Shown: positions 36,232-45,339 of the stretch, one piece after another
How the letters are laid out: each line of letters begins with the position of its first letter
How positions within the stretch are numbered: position 1 is the first letter of the stretch
Assembly: GCA_965263105.1 (NCBI GenBank)
Contig: CBDHGL010000003.1
Location: 1,178,001-1,242,000 of the forward strand
DNA from: JBCCTX01 sp965263105
Lineage (GTDB): Bacteria > Bacteroidota > Bacteroidia > J057
Length of the DNA: 64,000 nucleotides
Direction of reading: 5' to 3'
The notes under the pieces: generated by a model
What the model was told of the DNA's origin: nothing
Database searches by the model: none
Seen by the model: the letters and a program-made list of their open reading frames with translations, nothing else
Translations under genes and position numbers: made by a program

Positions 36232-37557
36232 ATGGTATCCAAAAAAGCGATTATTTATACCTTGTTTGTGTCCAATTTCCTCTTTTTTGGCCTAGGGCAG
36301 TATGTAACCAACAATTTTTCTACGCCGGTAGGAAACCTTTTGTCCATCCTCCCTCATTTGCTAATTATTTTATTTTTCTGCCTGGACAGCTTGTTGGGAA
36401 AGAAATTTTCTGTAAGGCTAAACCCCCGTATGGGCTGGCTGATCCTCTTTATGATCTCTCTGGCTTATGCAGGTGTCTTAGGGCTTTCCTACGGGGTGCC
36501 GGGGTATGACAGGCTCAAAACGCTTACGGAAATCCTCAAGGTAGGAATTCCCTTTTTGGGCTTTATGATATGGATTTTTTACCAGGTTGAGGACGAAGAC
36601 TTCGACCCAGTTAGGCAATTTCGCTGGGCATTGGGACTTTATCTCAGTGTGAACCTCCTGGGAGCGGTTGCGGGTATTACTACCTTAGCTCATAGCTTTG
36701 AAGATCGCATCTCCATTCCTTTTTCAGACGGAATTTATGACGGGGCCAATGTACTGGCCATTTTTGCCATTCTCCTCTTCCCCCTTATTCGTGACAACAC
36801 TTCCTCTTCCCAATCCCGAATCTTTACTCTGGGGCTGTTATTCGTCGTAAGTGCATTAATCCTTCACATCAATTCCCGCTTAACCATTCTGGTTCTCTTG
36901 CTGGTCATGGGGCTATTTATGATTCGTCTTGCCTATGTGTACCAGCTGATTTTTGTCGGGGCTTGGTTTTTTATCCCTATGTTACTCAACTCCAAGATGT
37001 TGGTATACAATATATTGACCCAGCCGATTTTTTCCAGCCTCTTGCAACGCGGAGACTTGGAGGACATTACCTCTTATAATAGCCGGGCCTATATCTGGGA
37101 GCGAGCCATGGAGTGGATTCAGCATGACCGCACGGGCTTCTGGGCGGGGAATGGAACCCGTGGCTTCGGGACCCTGAGAATTTACGAGGACATTACAGAT
37201 CAATGGATGGTGGATGTATATACCCTACATTCTCATAGTTCCATGCTAGATATATGGATTTGCCAAGGATTGATTGGCCTTGTTATCGTGGGCTTGATGA
37301 TATGGGGGACCTTAAAATTCTATCGAATCAAGCGACAAGAAGGCCACGTTCTCCAACAATTTTACCCTGTGGTAATTTTTTTGCTCCTTTTAATGCAAGT
37401 AGATGGATTTTTCAATCCTTCAGGCATAGGTTTTGCAATTTTTCTCATGTTATTTTCTCTGGTGGTGGTGCAGAAGGGGAGAGGCGTGAGAGGAGAGGAA
37501 GAGGAAAAGCTTGACAAGACAAAAGCCCCTCGGGGAGAATTGTTGGTGGGGTATTGA
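36232..37557 (+). CDS. O-antigen ligase / Wzy-type polymerase family membrane protein
   Basis: A 441-residue protein with about 10-12 TM helices. The long periplasmic loop (about 275-340) ends in HSHSSMLDIWICQGLIG, the His-containing motif of the Wzy_C/O-antigen ligase family. It should polymerise repeat units or transfer finished glycan at the periplasmic face. The hydrophilic C-terminal tail (from about 415; GRGVRGEEEEKLDK) has a different composition and runs into the adjacent GC-rich repeat patch, so it may be a recent extension. Confidence 0.88.
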   Translation: MVSKKAIIYTLFVSNFLFFGLGQYVTNNFSTPVGNLLSILPHLLIILFFCLDSLLGKKFSVRLNPRMGWLILFMISLAYAGVLGLSYGVPGYDRLKTLTEILKVGIPFLGFMIWIFYQVEDEDFDPVRQFRWALGLYLSVNLLGAVAGITTLAHSFEDRISIPFSDGIYDGANVLAIFAILLFPLIRDNTSSSQSRIFTLGLLFVVSALILHINSRLTILVLLLVMGLFMIRLAYVYQLIFVGAWFFIPMLLNSKMLVYNILTQPIFSSLLQRGDLEDITSYNSRAYIWERAMEWIQHDRTGFWAGNGTRGFGTLRIYEDITDQWMVDVYTLHSHSSMLDIWICQGLIGLVIVGLMIWGTLKFYRIKRQEGHVLQQFYPVVIFLLLLMQVDGFFNPSGIGFAIFLMLFSLVVVQKGRGVRGEEEEKLDKTKAPRGELLVGY

Positions 37558-37956
37558 CCTGCAAATTTCCCCCTGAAGCGTGGGAACGTGCTGAGGCGAG
37601 GGGGGCCTAAGGGGGGGGAATATATATAGGGGAATAAGGCTGTTTTAGCTGCAAAAGTCCCCCTGCGAAGGGGGTTGGGGGGATGAATGAATTGAACACG
37701 GAGGCACAGAGGCACGGAGGAATTTGTGATACAAATGCCCAATTTTGTACTCACCCCCTGGCCCCCTCTCTCAAGGAACCCCCTCTGACTCCCCCTTAGA
37801 AATGGGTAGAAAGGGGGAAACCCTGGCGAAATCAACCTGATTTCCTGGGTTGTTTCCAGACCCCTTTTGAGTTTCCCCTGGGAGGGAAAAAAAGGGAAAC
37901 GGGGATGCAGCGGAAGAGTACAAAAAGGACGAAGAATCTGAATTGAAAAGCTTACA
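37558..37956. repeat. GC-rich intergenic repeat patch
   Basis: A 399-bp gap with poly-C/poly-G blocks and several hairpins, e.g. CCCCCT/AGGGGG at 37659-37674 and CCCCCTT/AAGGGGG at 37791-37817. It also holds the phrase ACACGGAGGCACAGAGG (about 37697-37713). Composition differs sharply from the neighbours. Such phrases recur between genes in many environmental genomes; no protein is supported. Confidence 0.6.
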
Positions 37957-38828
37957 ATGATATACATCGTTATACCCGTTTATAACCGCAAGGACATCAC
38001 GCGTAGGTGCTTACTTTCCTTGCAGGAGCAAGTATATAAAAACTTCCGGGTCATCGTGGTGGATGATGGATCTACCGATGGAACCTCGGAGATGATTCAG
38101 CAGGAATTTCCCGAAACCATACTGCTTCATGGCAATGGCTTCCTCTACTGGACGGGGGCTACGAATATGGGAATTCGCCATGCTTTGACCTTAGATGCGA
38201 GCCATGTTTTAACCCTCAATGACGATACCCTACTTAAGGAAGATTTTCTGGAAAAGATGGTTTATTGGTCGGAGCAAAATCCGAATGCCATTCTGGGGGC
38301 CTTGGACTATGACTACGATTCCCAGAAGCCCTACTTTGGGGGCGAGGTTCACAACTGGAAAACTAATAAATCTTACGCCCTACTAGACCGGATTCCCGTA
38401 ACAGAAAGAAAGGGATTGCATCCGGTTACCCATGCTCCTGGTAGGGGCTTATTCATTCCCCGTCAGGTATTTGATAGCATTGGCCTGTTCGAAGAGAAAA
38501 AACTCCCCCACTACGCCGCGGACTACGATTTTACCTTTCATGCGGGCAAGGCGGGCTTTGAGCTGTATTGTAACTACGACGCCGTCCTATACTCCTTCCC
38601 CAAGAGAGCGGGGACCACCAAAACCGGATGAACCGTTCCCTGGCCAATTATAAGAATCACCTCTTCAGTATTACGGGTACGGGCAACTTGAAGGTCTACA
38701 CCCATTATGTCCTCCGAAATTGTCCCCCAGGCTATGTGCCCTTTGCCCTCTTTGATGGCTATGCCAGAAGGATCTTGGGCTATTGGTTGAAGGGGTATAA
38801 AGATATGGTGAAGGTAGAGGAGAATTGA
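37957..38828 (+). pseudogene. GT2 family glycosyltransferase, frameshifted near the C-terminus
   Basis: The first frame (37957-38631) encodes 224 residues of a rhamnosyltransferase-like GT2 enzyme: IPVYNRKDITRRCLLSLQ, VVDDGSTDGT, LTLNDDTLL and APGRGLFIPRQVF are normal. It ends in out-of-family residues KRAGTTKTG. The neighbouring frame continues QESGDHQNRMNRSLANYKNHLFSITG and runs to 38828, giving the expected C-terminus. One missing C in the run at 38598-38601 (four C, five needed) explains the break. It is either a real frameshift or a sequencing error; the intact protein would have about 290 residues. Confidence 0.82.
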
Positions 38829-38854
38829 GATAAAAAATGTTATAATGCCTTCAA

Positions 38855-39943
38855 TCACTTAAAATACGCATACTTACACGCCTCATAAAGCCCTCTGGCA
38901 GCATTATAGTAATTGTAGGGCCGTACAGATTCCAGCCCATTGACGGAAAAGTTATTCCACTCTTTTCGATTGGTGAGGAGCTTTAAGGCTTTTTGTGCCC
39001 AGGTGGGCGCATCAAAGTCATGGATAAAGCCATTGTGCCCATCTATGACCAGGTCATTTGCCAAGCCTGCATAAGGAGTAACTAAAACAGGTGTTCCACT
39101 TGCCAGGGCTTCATTACCTACTAAGCCCCAAGCGTCGTTTTCTGTAGGGAAGAGAAGAATCCGGGCATTGGAATAGTAATAAGGCAACTGATCTGCCTGG
39201 ATAAAGCCCGGGAAATCGTATTGGATATTTCTTTCCTCCAAGGCATGAAGGATTTCTTTTTCCATAGGCCCCCCGCCGATAAGCAAAACGGATACATCGG
39301 GCTTATGTTGTTGAATCTCGGAGACAACTTCTATGAAGAAAGAGGGACGTTTCCCTTTGTGGAACCGACCTGCAAACATGAGGTCGTATTTTCTCTCCTC
39401 AAAGCCCTGATAGATGGTAAATAGTTCGTTATTGGCGCATAGCTGAGAGATAAAGATTTGTTCTTCTTTTGCCCCGTAACTTTTATACAATTCTGCGGAG
39501 TTTTTGCCAGGACCGACAAAGGCGTGGGTTTTGGTAAAAACCAGTCTTCGCACGATTCGGTGCAATTTTGTGAGAAAAGATTCGGAATGTTTCCAGCCAT
39601 CTATAAAAGTGATGTGCTTTTTTCGATGGAGGGTAGCATACAGCCAGGAAAATAAATAGGTAGGAGAGAATCCGGTTGTGACTACGACATCTGGACGTAT
39701 GCGTTTTAAGTGTCTATACACATCCGGGTTGCTATGTATGAAATTGATCCCGTCCTTTTTCTTAAAATAGTTTTCCTTGAGGAAAATGGCATTCTGTATA
39801 GGACTGTCGTGGTTCCATTCACGGATCGGTTCCTTGTAGGAGCAATAGATAAGGGTCACTTCATCCCCTTCAAACTCGCTGACCATGGCATGGACAGGGT
39901 CTCTGAAAGGAGTTGGAGCCGCCGTTACAATTGCAATTCTCAT
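38855..39943 (-). CDS. GT4-family glycosyltransferase (GT-B fold)
   Basis: A 362-residue transferase with N-terminal MRIAIVTAAPTPFRDPV, the donor-domain start DLMFAGRFHKGKRPSFFIEVV (about 188-208) and the retaining EX7E-type motif ENDAWGLVGNEALASGTPVL (about 277-296). It adds a sugar during exopolysaccharide or O-antigen assembly on the cytoplasmic face. It overlaps the preceding transferase gene by 4 bp (ATGA) and converges with the frameshifted GT2 gene. Confidence 0.92.
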   Translation of the reverse strand: MRIAIVTAAPTPFRDPVHAMVSEFEGDEVTLIYCSYKEPIREWNHDSPIQNAIFLKENYFKKKDGINFIHSNPDVYRHLKRIRPDVVVTTGFSPTYLFSWLYATLHRKKHITFIDGWKHSESFLTKLHRIVRRLVFTKTHAFVGPGKNSAELYKSYGAKEEQIFISQLCANNELFTIYQGFEERKYDLMFAGRFHKGKRPSFFIEVVSEIQQHKPDVSVLLIGGGPMEKEILHALEERNIQYDFPGFIQADQLPYYYSNARILLFPTENDAWGLVGNEALASGTPVLVTPYAGLANDLVIDGHNGFIHDFDAPTWAQKALKLLTNRKEWNNFSVNGLESVRPYNYYNAARGLYEACKYAYFK

Positions 39944-41070
39944 AAAGTATCAAATAGCTTAGCATAGGAACGAGCAACGTTCTCTTTGGTATAGGTGGAC
40001 CGGATAGTAGGGGCTAATTTTTCTGCCTTTCGGGAAACGCCACTCAAATTTTCATAACAGGCAATCATTTTTTCAGCCAATTCTTCCACATCTTCAGGAT
40101 GGTTTAGGTAAGTGGCTTTTTCTAAGGTTACTTCCTCTAAGGAACCCCTCCGACTTGTAATGACGGGTTTGCCTAATCCCATCGCTTCCACCGGCGGCAT
40201 ACCAAAACCTTCAAAGAGAGAAGGAAAGACGAAGAAGGAAGAGTTTTGATATAATTGGGCGAGATCGTGGTCAGCCACATAGCCAGTCGGGATAATATGG
40301 GAATTCTGCTCGAAAGACGCTTTCAGTTCCTTCCCATAGGCTTCATAGTTTCCTCCGACTAACTTGTGACTCAACTGACCCGTGAGAACTAAGCGTACTT
40401 TGGGAAACTTCTGCTGAAATATCTGGTAAGCCTTTACCAGGGTGAGGGTATTTTTATGGGGATAATGGGCAGCTACGGAAAGGATATAAGGAAAGTCATA
40501 GTCAAAAGCTGTTTTTTTCCCCACCTGATCTAGTTTGGCAAAATCTATGGGATTAGGCAGCACCTCAAGTTTGGATCTGTATTTTTCTCCATAGACCCGG
40601 CAAATATCATTTTTTACAAACTCAGATATACAAACTACTTTTTTGCAAACTTTCAAGGTGTTGACATGTGCCCAATACAGCCATTTGCGTTTGATGGCAC
40701 TGAAAAACTGCGGAAAATGTTGGTATTGGAGGTCGTGGATCGTTGTTACATAGCTTCGGGAACCACTTAGAGTACCCCAAGTGCTGACATAGTTGGGGGA
40801 AAAAATGACCTTATATTTTGTAGGAATGCGATGCATCAAAGGTAGGGAACTGTCATATATAACCCTATTTTGCTTCATATCAATGAAGTCAACCTGAAAT
40901 TTACGAATGATAGGATCGTATTGGTCCATGAGTTGTTGGTTGAGCAACAAATGAATTCTTTCCTGAAAGCCAATTTCTACAAAACCTGCTAGTAGATTGT
41001 TGAAATAGGCCTCTGCACCTCCTACTTTCCCTGGATAGACAAATAATCCCGATATATATGTGTGATTCAT
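39940..41070 (-). CDS. GT4-family glycosyltransferase (mannosyltransferase-like)
   Basis: A 376-residue GT-B enzyme. The acceptor domain contains GGAEAYFNNLL (about 17-27) and YVTTIHDLQYQHFPQFF (about 108-124). The donor domain shows ILSVAAHYPHKN (about 195-206) and the EX7E motif LFEGFGMPPVEAMGLGKPV (about 290-308). It is the first gene of a two-gene minus-strand unit with the overlapping GT4 gene, convergent to the rest of the polysaccharide cluster. Confidence 0.93.
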   Translation of the reverse strand: MNHTYISGLFVYPGKVGGAEAYFNNLLAGFVEIGFQERIHLLLNQQLMDQYDPIIRKFQVDFIDMKQNRVIYDSSLPLMHRIPTKYKVIFSPNYVSTWGTLSGSRSYVTTIHDLQYQHFPQFFSAIKRKWLYWAHVNTLKVCKKVVCISEFVKNDICRVYGEKYRSKLEVLPNPIDFAKLDQVGKKTAFDYDFPYILSVAAHYPHKNTLTLVKAYQIFQQKFPKVRLVLTGQLSHKLVGGNYEAYGKELKASFEQNSHIIPTGYVADHDLAQLYQNSSFFVFPSLFEGFGMPPVEAMGLGKPVITSRRGSLEEVTLEKATYLNHPEDVEELAEKMIACYENLSGVSRKAEKLAPTIRSTYTKENVARSYAKLFDTL

Positions 41071-41187
41071 ATGTCACCTACTATCCTCTCCTACAAAAAA
41101 TAGGCTTTCACTAATTTTTTTATGCAAAAAAAGGACCAATAATACAGATAATATTTGCTTTTTGGAAAGCTTTAATCCGTTGAATAT

Positions 41188-42447
41188 TCAAAAATACTGT
41201 CCTACTCCCAATACCCACCCTCTTTGGTCTGGATCTATGGCATTGATTCCGTGGTCAATTCTCAAGATAAAATTGTAGGCTTGGAAGAATTGGAGTCGAA
41301 GCCCTGGCCCCCAAAAAATTCTGCTAGAACTTTCTTCGAATAGACTCGCGTCCTGCAATTCCCAGGTGCCCATATCAGAAAAAAGGACACCCTGTAGGCT
41401 GAGGAGTCGATCTTTATGGTATAAAGTATGTCTGTATTCCAAGTTGAAAACCAATTCTTTGGAGCCTCGGGCTACCCGGTTTCCTGTCCCCCGTATATTT
41501 TCGTAACTATCCAGGATGAACGGGACAATGGGACTTTCTGTTTTTGGAGAAAGACCCATTCTCAGCCTTCCAGCAAGATTTCCAGATTTACCCACTTTAT
41601 GGAAATAGCGCAGGGTGTTGAATACCTTCCAGAATGTGTATTGCTCTCCTAGATCGATTGATAGCTCCGCCTGAAAGGTGTTGGCAAACCCCCAAAGAAA
41701 TTCGTTGTAAAAGTTTAAATTCTGAATGTTGTGAGAACTTTTGAGAAGGAGCTTCTCTGCAGTAACCTCATCGGGTAAGGAATTGGCAAGGGAAACGGGT
41801 TCTACCTTTTCATAGGTTTCATACAAGTACCCTCCTCCCAAAAATATGAAATGGCCAAAAGCAAACTCATACCTGGCCAAAGCCTCGGCATAGTAGTTCT
41901 TATATTGGAAATCTACACGGGCATCGTTCACGAATAAAGGCTCTAAATTCGAAAATCGGGTGAAACTTGTCCGGTGTCCAAAGGAACTGCCTCTTATGTA
42001 GGGCTCCTGATAATAGAGTTGAAAACTGTGTTGATTGTTGTATCGATAAAAGCCCCCTAAAAAGGCTCCCTTGCCTTGGAAATTGAAATCAACCCCACCG
42101 ACTTGTATGTATCTATTCCCCCTTACCCCTCCAAAATCAAGGCTGGGGATAATTGTAACTATTTCCGTACAATTAAAGGTCAAATGGACCCCCTCGCCCC
42201 GATAAACGGCCTCTGTAGAAAGGCTTAAAAAGAGTTGGAGATTCCTAAGCTGTTGTAGATCCTCTTGAACTATAAGGGAATCATAGGTGTCACCTATTTT
42301 GGTAGAAATAAAGCGTTCTAAGAAGGAGGCTTTGGTTTTCTTTAACCCCTGGAATTCGATGGATACAACGGTTCCCGTTACAGGCACTTCTTGAGCCTGA
42401 CCCCCTAATAAGCAAAAACACAAGCCCAAAAACGCAATTAGCCGCAT
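41188..42447 (-). CDS. BamA/TamA (Omp85) family outer-membrane protein
   Basis: A 419-residue protein with a signal peptide (1-18, ending GGQAQ). One POTRA-like domain (about 25-95; VVSIEFQGLKKTKASFLERFI) precedes a 16-strand-type barrel (about 105-419) containing the Omp85 signature region (ENIRGTGNRVARGSKELVFNLEYR) and a terminal aromatic residue. With only one POTRA it is a minimal Omp85 protein, not BamA itself. It follows the DUF547 fusion gene by 24 bp, suggesting one operon. Confidence 0.87.
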   Translation of the reverse strand: MRLIAFLGLCFCLLGGQAQEVPVTGTVVSIEFQGLKKTKASFLERFISTKIGDTYDSLIVQEDLQQLRNLQLFLSLSTEAVYRGEGVHLTFNCTEIVTIIPSLDFGGVRGNRYIQVGGVDFNFQGKGAFLGGFYRYNNQHSFQLYYQEPYIRGSSFGHRTSFTRFSNLEPLFVNDARVDFQYKNYYAEALARYEFAFGHFIFLGGGYLYETYEKVEPVSLANSLPDEVTAEKLLLKSSHNIQNLNFYNEFLWGFANTFQAELSIDLGEQYTFWKVFNTLRYFHKVGKSGNLAGRLRMGLSPKTESPIVPFILDSYENIRGTGNRVARGSKELVFNLEYRHTLYHKDRLLSLQGVLFSDMGTWELQDASLFEESSSRIFWGPGLRLQFFQAYNFILRIDHGINAIDPDQRGWVLGVGQYF

Positions 42448-42471
42448 ACCACAAAGATAGCTGTATGCGGG

Positions 42472-44061
42472 CTATTTTATAAAAACAATACCGAAATTAA
42501 AAGTTTGACCTGCTCCATTATTCCTGGAGGTGGCAAAATTGGTGTAGATTACTTCTAAATTTATCTCAGGGGTAATTTGGTACTTCCCCCCTACTCCCAA
42601 TTGGACAAAGTCTCCACTCAAAGAGAAACCCTCCCCTGCTGAATTCCCCGGCAATCCCTGAAAAGTTGGCCAATATTGTGCATTGACATTCAGCGTAACT
42701 TTAGGATTGGGGAAATAACTGAGAAAGGCGATAACAGGGGTTAGAAAAAAGGCATCCTGGTTAAAGGAAACCTGATTGGTCGGAAAGCGATAGAGGAAAT
42801 CCACCTCTGTAAAGAGTTGCCATTGGCCGAAGGTTTTGTCGAAGAAAAATTGGGTCCACCAGTTCACCCGGTTATGGGCCAGGAAACGTCGTTGTCCATC
42901 AGCAAAAAGTTCCAGGTCGTTACTCAAGGGAATCTGTAAGGTGGAGGTGAGAGAAAATTTGGGAATATTCTTGAAGGGGGCAAAGCGAACGCGGGGGCCG
43001 AAATAGGTAAGGGCATTTTTGGTAAAAATGAGGTTATCCGGGCTGTTACCCAGAACACGCAAAGGAGAACTCCCCTCGTCGGAATCCAGCCTAACCGCCT
43101 GGTAGTCCAATTCAAAGCCCAGGTTCCATCGCCTATCTTGGGATACGCCATAGTTAAATTGAAATATTCCGGTAAAAAACGTCTCCTTTTGCCCCAATTC
43201 TACCTTGTTGCGTTCATTGTCACGGAAGGCGGTCTGGGTGTAGAGGTTATTAAAAACTTTTACTTCTACTTGGCCCTTCTTCAATAGGACGGAAGGGGTA
43301 AACTGCTGAATGTTGGAGCTAGCTTGGCTAGTGCTTGTCGTTGGGGAAGTTTTCGCATTGACACTCCAATCGTATGTATAGTATTTCACTTGGTAAGACG
43401 AGGGAATAGGGGTATCCCTATAAGAATTGATATAGGCTAAGGCAGATTCATAGGTAGCCTTGAAGTCTTTCCCGTACCAGTTAAATATTTGAGAAATACC
43501 CACACTCCTGTCGGTATCATTTACTCGTATGAAGTATTCATTTTGTAAGGCCAATCTAGTTTGACGATCTAACTGCTGGTCTAAAGAGTCGGGAAAATAG
43601 GCAGAAGGACTTAATGGAGGACACCCCTTTGCTGCACACACGAGTACAAAATGGAGGCGGGGGTCTGGAAATTGGACGAATATGTATTTTTTCTCAAATT
43701 CATCCAAGGTATAGCTAGTTCCCGCAATTACATGTTGGGTTTCATCAAAGAAACCGGGAATATTTTGAGGGGAACTGGTGGGCCAAGCATCAACAATTGA
43801 CTTCACAGCTAACAGGTTATAGGCATTTATGAGAAATGCCTTTTGAGTGGCCTCATCTTGTGAATCCAGGTCGTAGGAAATGACCTGGCGGGTAAGTTGA
43901 TATAACTCTTTTGGGTTTGCCTTAATTTTATCATAGTCTATACTTCCTTCTCCTACATATTGTGAGAAAAACTGGTCTGCTTCTCGGAAGAAATCCATTT
44001 CCTGACTGAAGGCAAAATTGATTAAAAAACAGAGCAAAAAGATCAATGGGTTCTTATGCAT
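42472..44061 (-). CDS. DUF547 domain fused to an outer-membrane beta-barrel-like domain
   Basis: A 529-residue protein with a signal peptide (1-19, ending FAFSQ). Residues 20-225 are a DUF547 domain (INAYNLLAVKSIVDAWP, LVCAAKGCPPLSP, IFNWYGKDF). A Ser/Thr linker (about 238-252) leads to about 270 residues of alternating amphipathic strands (FGPRVRFAPFKNIPKFSLTSTLQIPL, FSLSGDFVQLGVGGKYQITP) ending NFGIVFIK, as in a barrel. DUF547 proteins are usually free-standing. An outer-membrane-anchored DUF547 domain is inferred; its activity is not established. Confidence 0.8.
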   Translation of the reverse strand: MHKNPLIFLLCFLINFAFSQEMDFFREADQFFSQYVGEGSIDYDKIKANPKELYQLTRQVISYDLDSQDEATQKAFLINAYNLLAVKSIVDAWPTSSPQNIPGFFDETQHVIAGTSYTLDEFEKKYIFVQFPDPRLHFVLVCAAKGCPPLSPSAYFPDSLDQQLDRQTRLALQNEYFIRVNDTDRSVGISQIFNWYGKDFKATYESALAYINSYRDTPIPSSYQVKYYTYDWSVNAKTSPTTSTSQASSNIQQFTPSVLLKKGQVEVKVFNNLYTQTAFRDNERNKVELGQKETFFTGIFQFNYGVSQDRRWNLGFELDYQAVRLDSDEGSSPLRVLGNSPDNLIFTKNALTYFGPRVRFAPFKNIPKFSLTSTLQIPLSNDLELFADGQRRFLAHNRVNWWTQFFFDKTFGQWQLFTEVDFLYRFPTNQVSFNQDAFFLTPVIAFLSYFPNPKVTLNVNAQYWPTFQGLPGNSAGEGFSLSGDFVQLGVGGKYQITPEINLEVIYTNFATSRNNGAGQTFNFGIVFIK

Positions 44062-44183
44062 TGGAGTAGCTTATTTGTTCCGAAATAACAATAAGAATTT
44101 GGATCCAATTGTTTGGGATAAGACATTGTTTGCGAGGCGACACATGAGGCTCCAAGAAATATCATGAATCAAAAAATGGATTG

Positions 44184-45179
44184 TTAAAGTCCCTTCCAGA
44201 TATTCAACACCTCCTCAGCTGCCTGTATGGGAGGACGTCTCTTGTTCAGCACCTCCTTTCTAAATATGGGTAATTTCTCCAGGATGGTTGGATGTTGAAA
44301 AAACAATTTTTTCAGTCCGTCCTGCAGATATTGATCAAACCAATAGGAAAGCTGCTGGGTTCTTTTTTCTTCCCACAAATTTTCCTTTCGTTGATGTTTT
44401 TCAAAGGTCAAGAGGGCTTTATATAGTTCCTCAAAGCCAGTTTCTTCCCAGGCCGAGCCCAGCATAACCGGAATATCCCAGGTACCCTGTTTATGCCGGT
44501 GTAAGCCAACGGACTGCCGGTAAAATTGCTGGGTTCTACGGGCTTGGGCAAGCTGTTCTTTTTCAGCCTTATTAATTAACACTCCATTGGCCATTTCTAC
44601 GATGCCCTTTTTCATCCCCTGTATCTCATCTCCAGCATTAGGTAGCAAAAGGAGGAGGAAGAAATCGACCATATTCCCTACCTCTACTTCAGACTGGCCC
44701 ACTCCTACCGTTTCGATGAGAATCCAGTTATATCCAGCGGCTTCACAGAGCATACTTACTTCCCGGGTTTTTTGGGAGACCCCTCCGAGAGATCCAGCAC
44801 TCGGGGAAGGCCGAATAAAGGCCTGGTTTGATCTGCTGAGTCGCTCCATTCGCGTTTTGTCTCCCAGGATGCTCCCTCCGCTTTTTACAGAAGAGGGATC
44901 AACCGTTAGAACGGCGACTTTATTTCCTTTTCTGATTAATAAATCTCCTAGCACATCGATGACCGTGCTTTTCCCAACACCAGGAACCCCACTGATCCCT
45001 AATCTATAACTATTTCCTGTAAAGGGGAGACAGGCATTGAGTAATTGGATAGCCATTATCTGGTCAGCTTGCCTATTACTTTCAACCAAGGTAATTGCCT
45101 TGCTGAGGCTCAAGCGATCTCCAGAAAGAATTCCCTGAAGGTAATTCTGTACGAGCTCTTCCTGTGGGATTTTATCCAT
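44184..45179 (-). CDS. meaB: MeaB/ArgK-type GTPase, methylmalonyl-CoA mutase chaperone
   Basis: A 331-residue G3E GTPase with P-loop GVPGVGKST (about 64-72), TVDPSS (about 90), the conserved GDKTRMERLS (about 105-114), ETVGVGQSE and NKAE. MeaB loads and protects the adenosylcobalamin mutase. The ATG at 45179 is used; a TTG four codons upstream is less likely. No mutase gene is in the window, so its client is encoded elsewhere. It diverges from the GIN-domain gene. Confidence 0.93.
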   Translation of the reverse strand: MDKIPQEELVQNYLQGILSGDRLSLSKAITLVESNRQADQIMAIQLLNACLPFTGNSYRLGISGVPGVGKSTVIDVLGDLLIRKGNKVAVLTVDPSSVKSGGSILGDKTRMERLSRSNQAFIRPSPSAGSLGGVSQKTREVSMLCEAAGYNWILIETVGVGQSEVEVGNMVDFFLLLLLPNAGDEIQGMKKGIVEMANGVLINKAEKEQLAQARRTQQFYRQSVGLHRHKQGTWDIPVMLGSAWEETGFEELYKALLTFEKHQRKENLWEEKRTQQLSYWFDQYLQDGLKKLFFQHPTILEKLPIFRKEVLNKRRPPIQAAEEVLNIWKGL

Positions 45180-45339
45180 GATGGTAAGCAAATTACATTA
45201 TTTGCAAAAATTTTTAGAGCATCTGGCAACCTTTTATGTATTGTGGAATCTATTAACAAGAAATAGGGAAGTTTTACTAAATTCAAATCATTCCTTTTAC
45301 CTCTTAGGATTACAACCTCTTCTTACAAAATTTTTCCTC

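Noticed and set aside
37659..37817. CRISPR-like repeats in the poly-C/poly-G patch
   Set aside because: The repeated blocks are short, of uneven spacing and in both orientations, with no spacers of constant length and no cas genes nearby.
37362..37967. 201-codon minus-strand ORF across the GC-rich patch
   Set aside because: It is antisense to the O-antigen ligase C-terminus and then runs through the low-complexity repeats, giving a Pro/Phe/Leu-rich product without domains.
44184..45179. Methylmalonyl-CoA mutase operon
   Set aside because: Only the MeaB chaperone is present; neighbours are a DUF547 fusion and a GIN-domain protein, with no mutase or epimerase.
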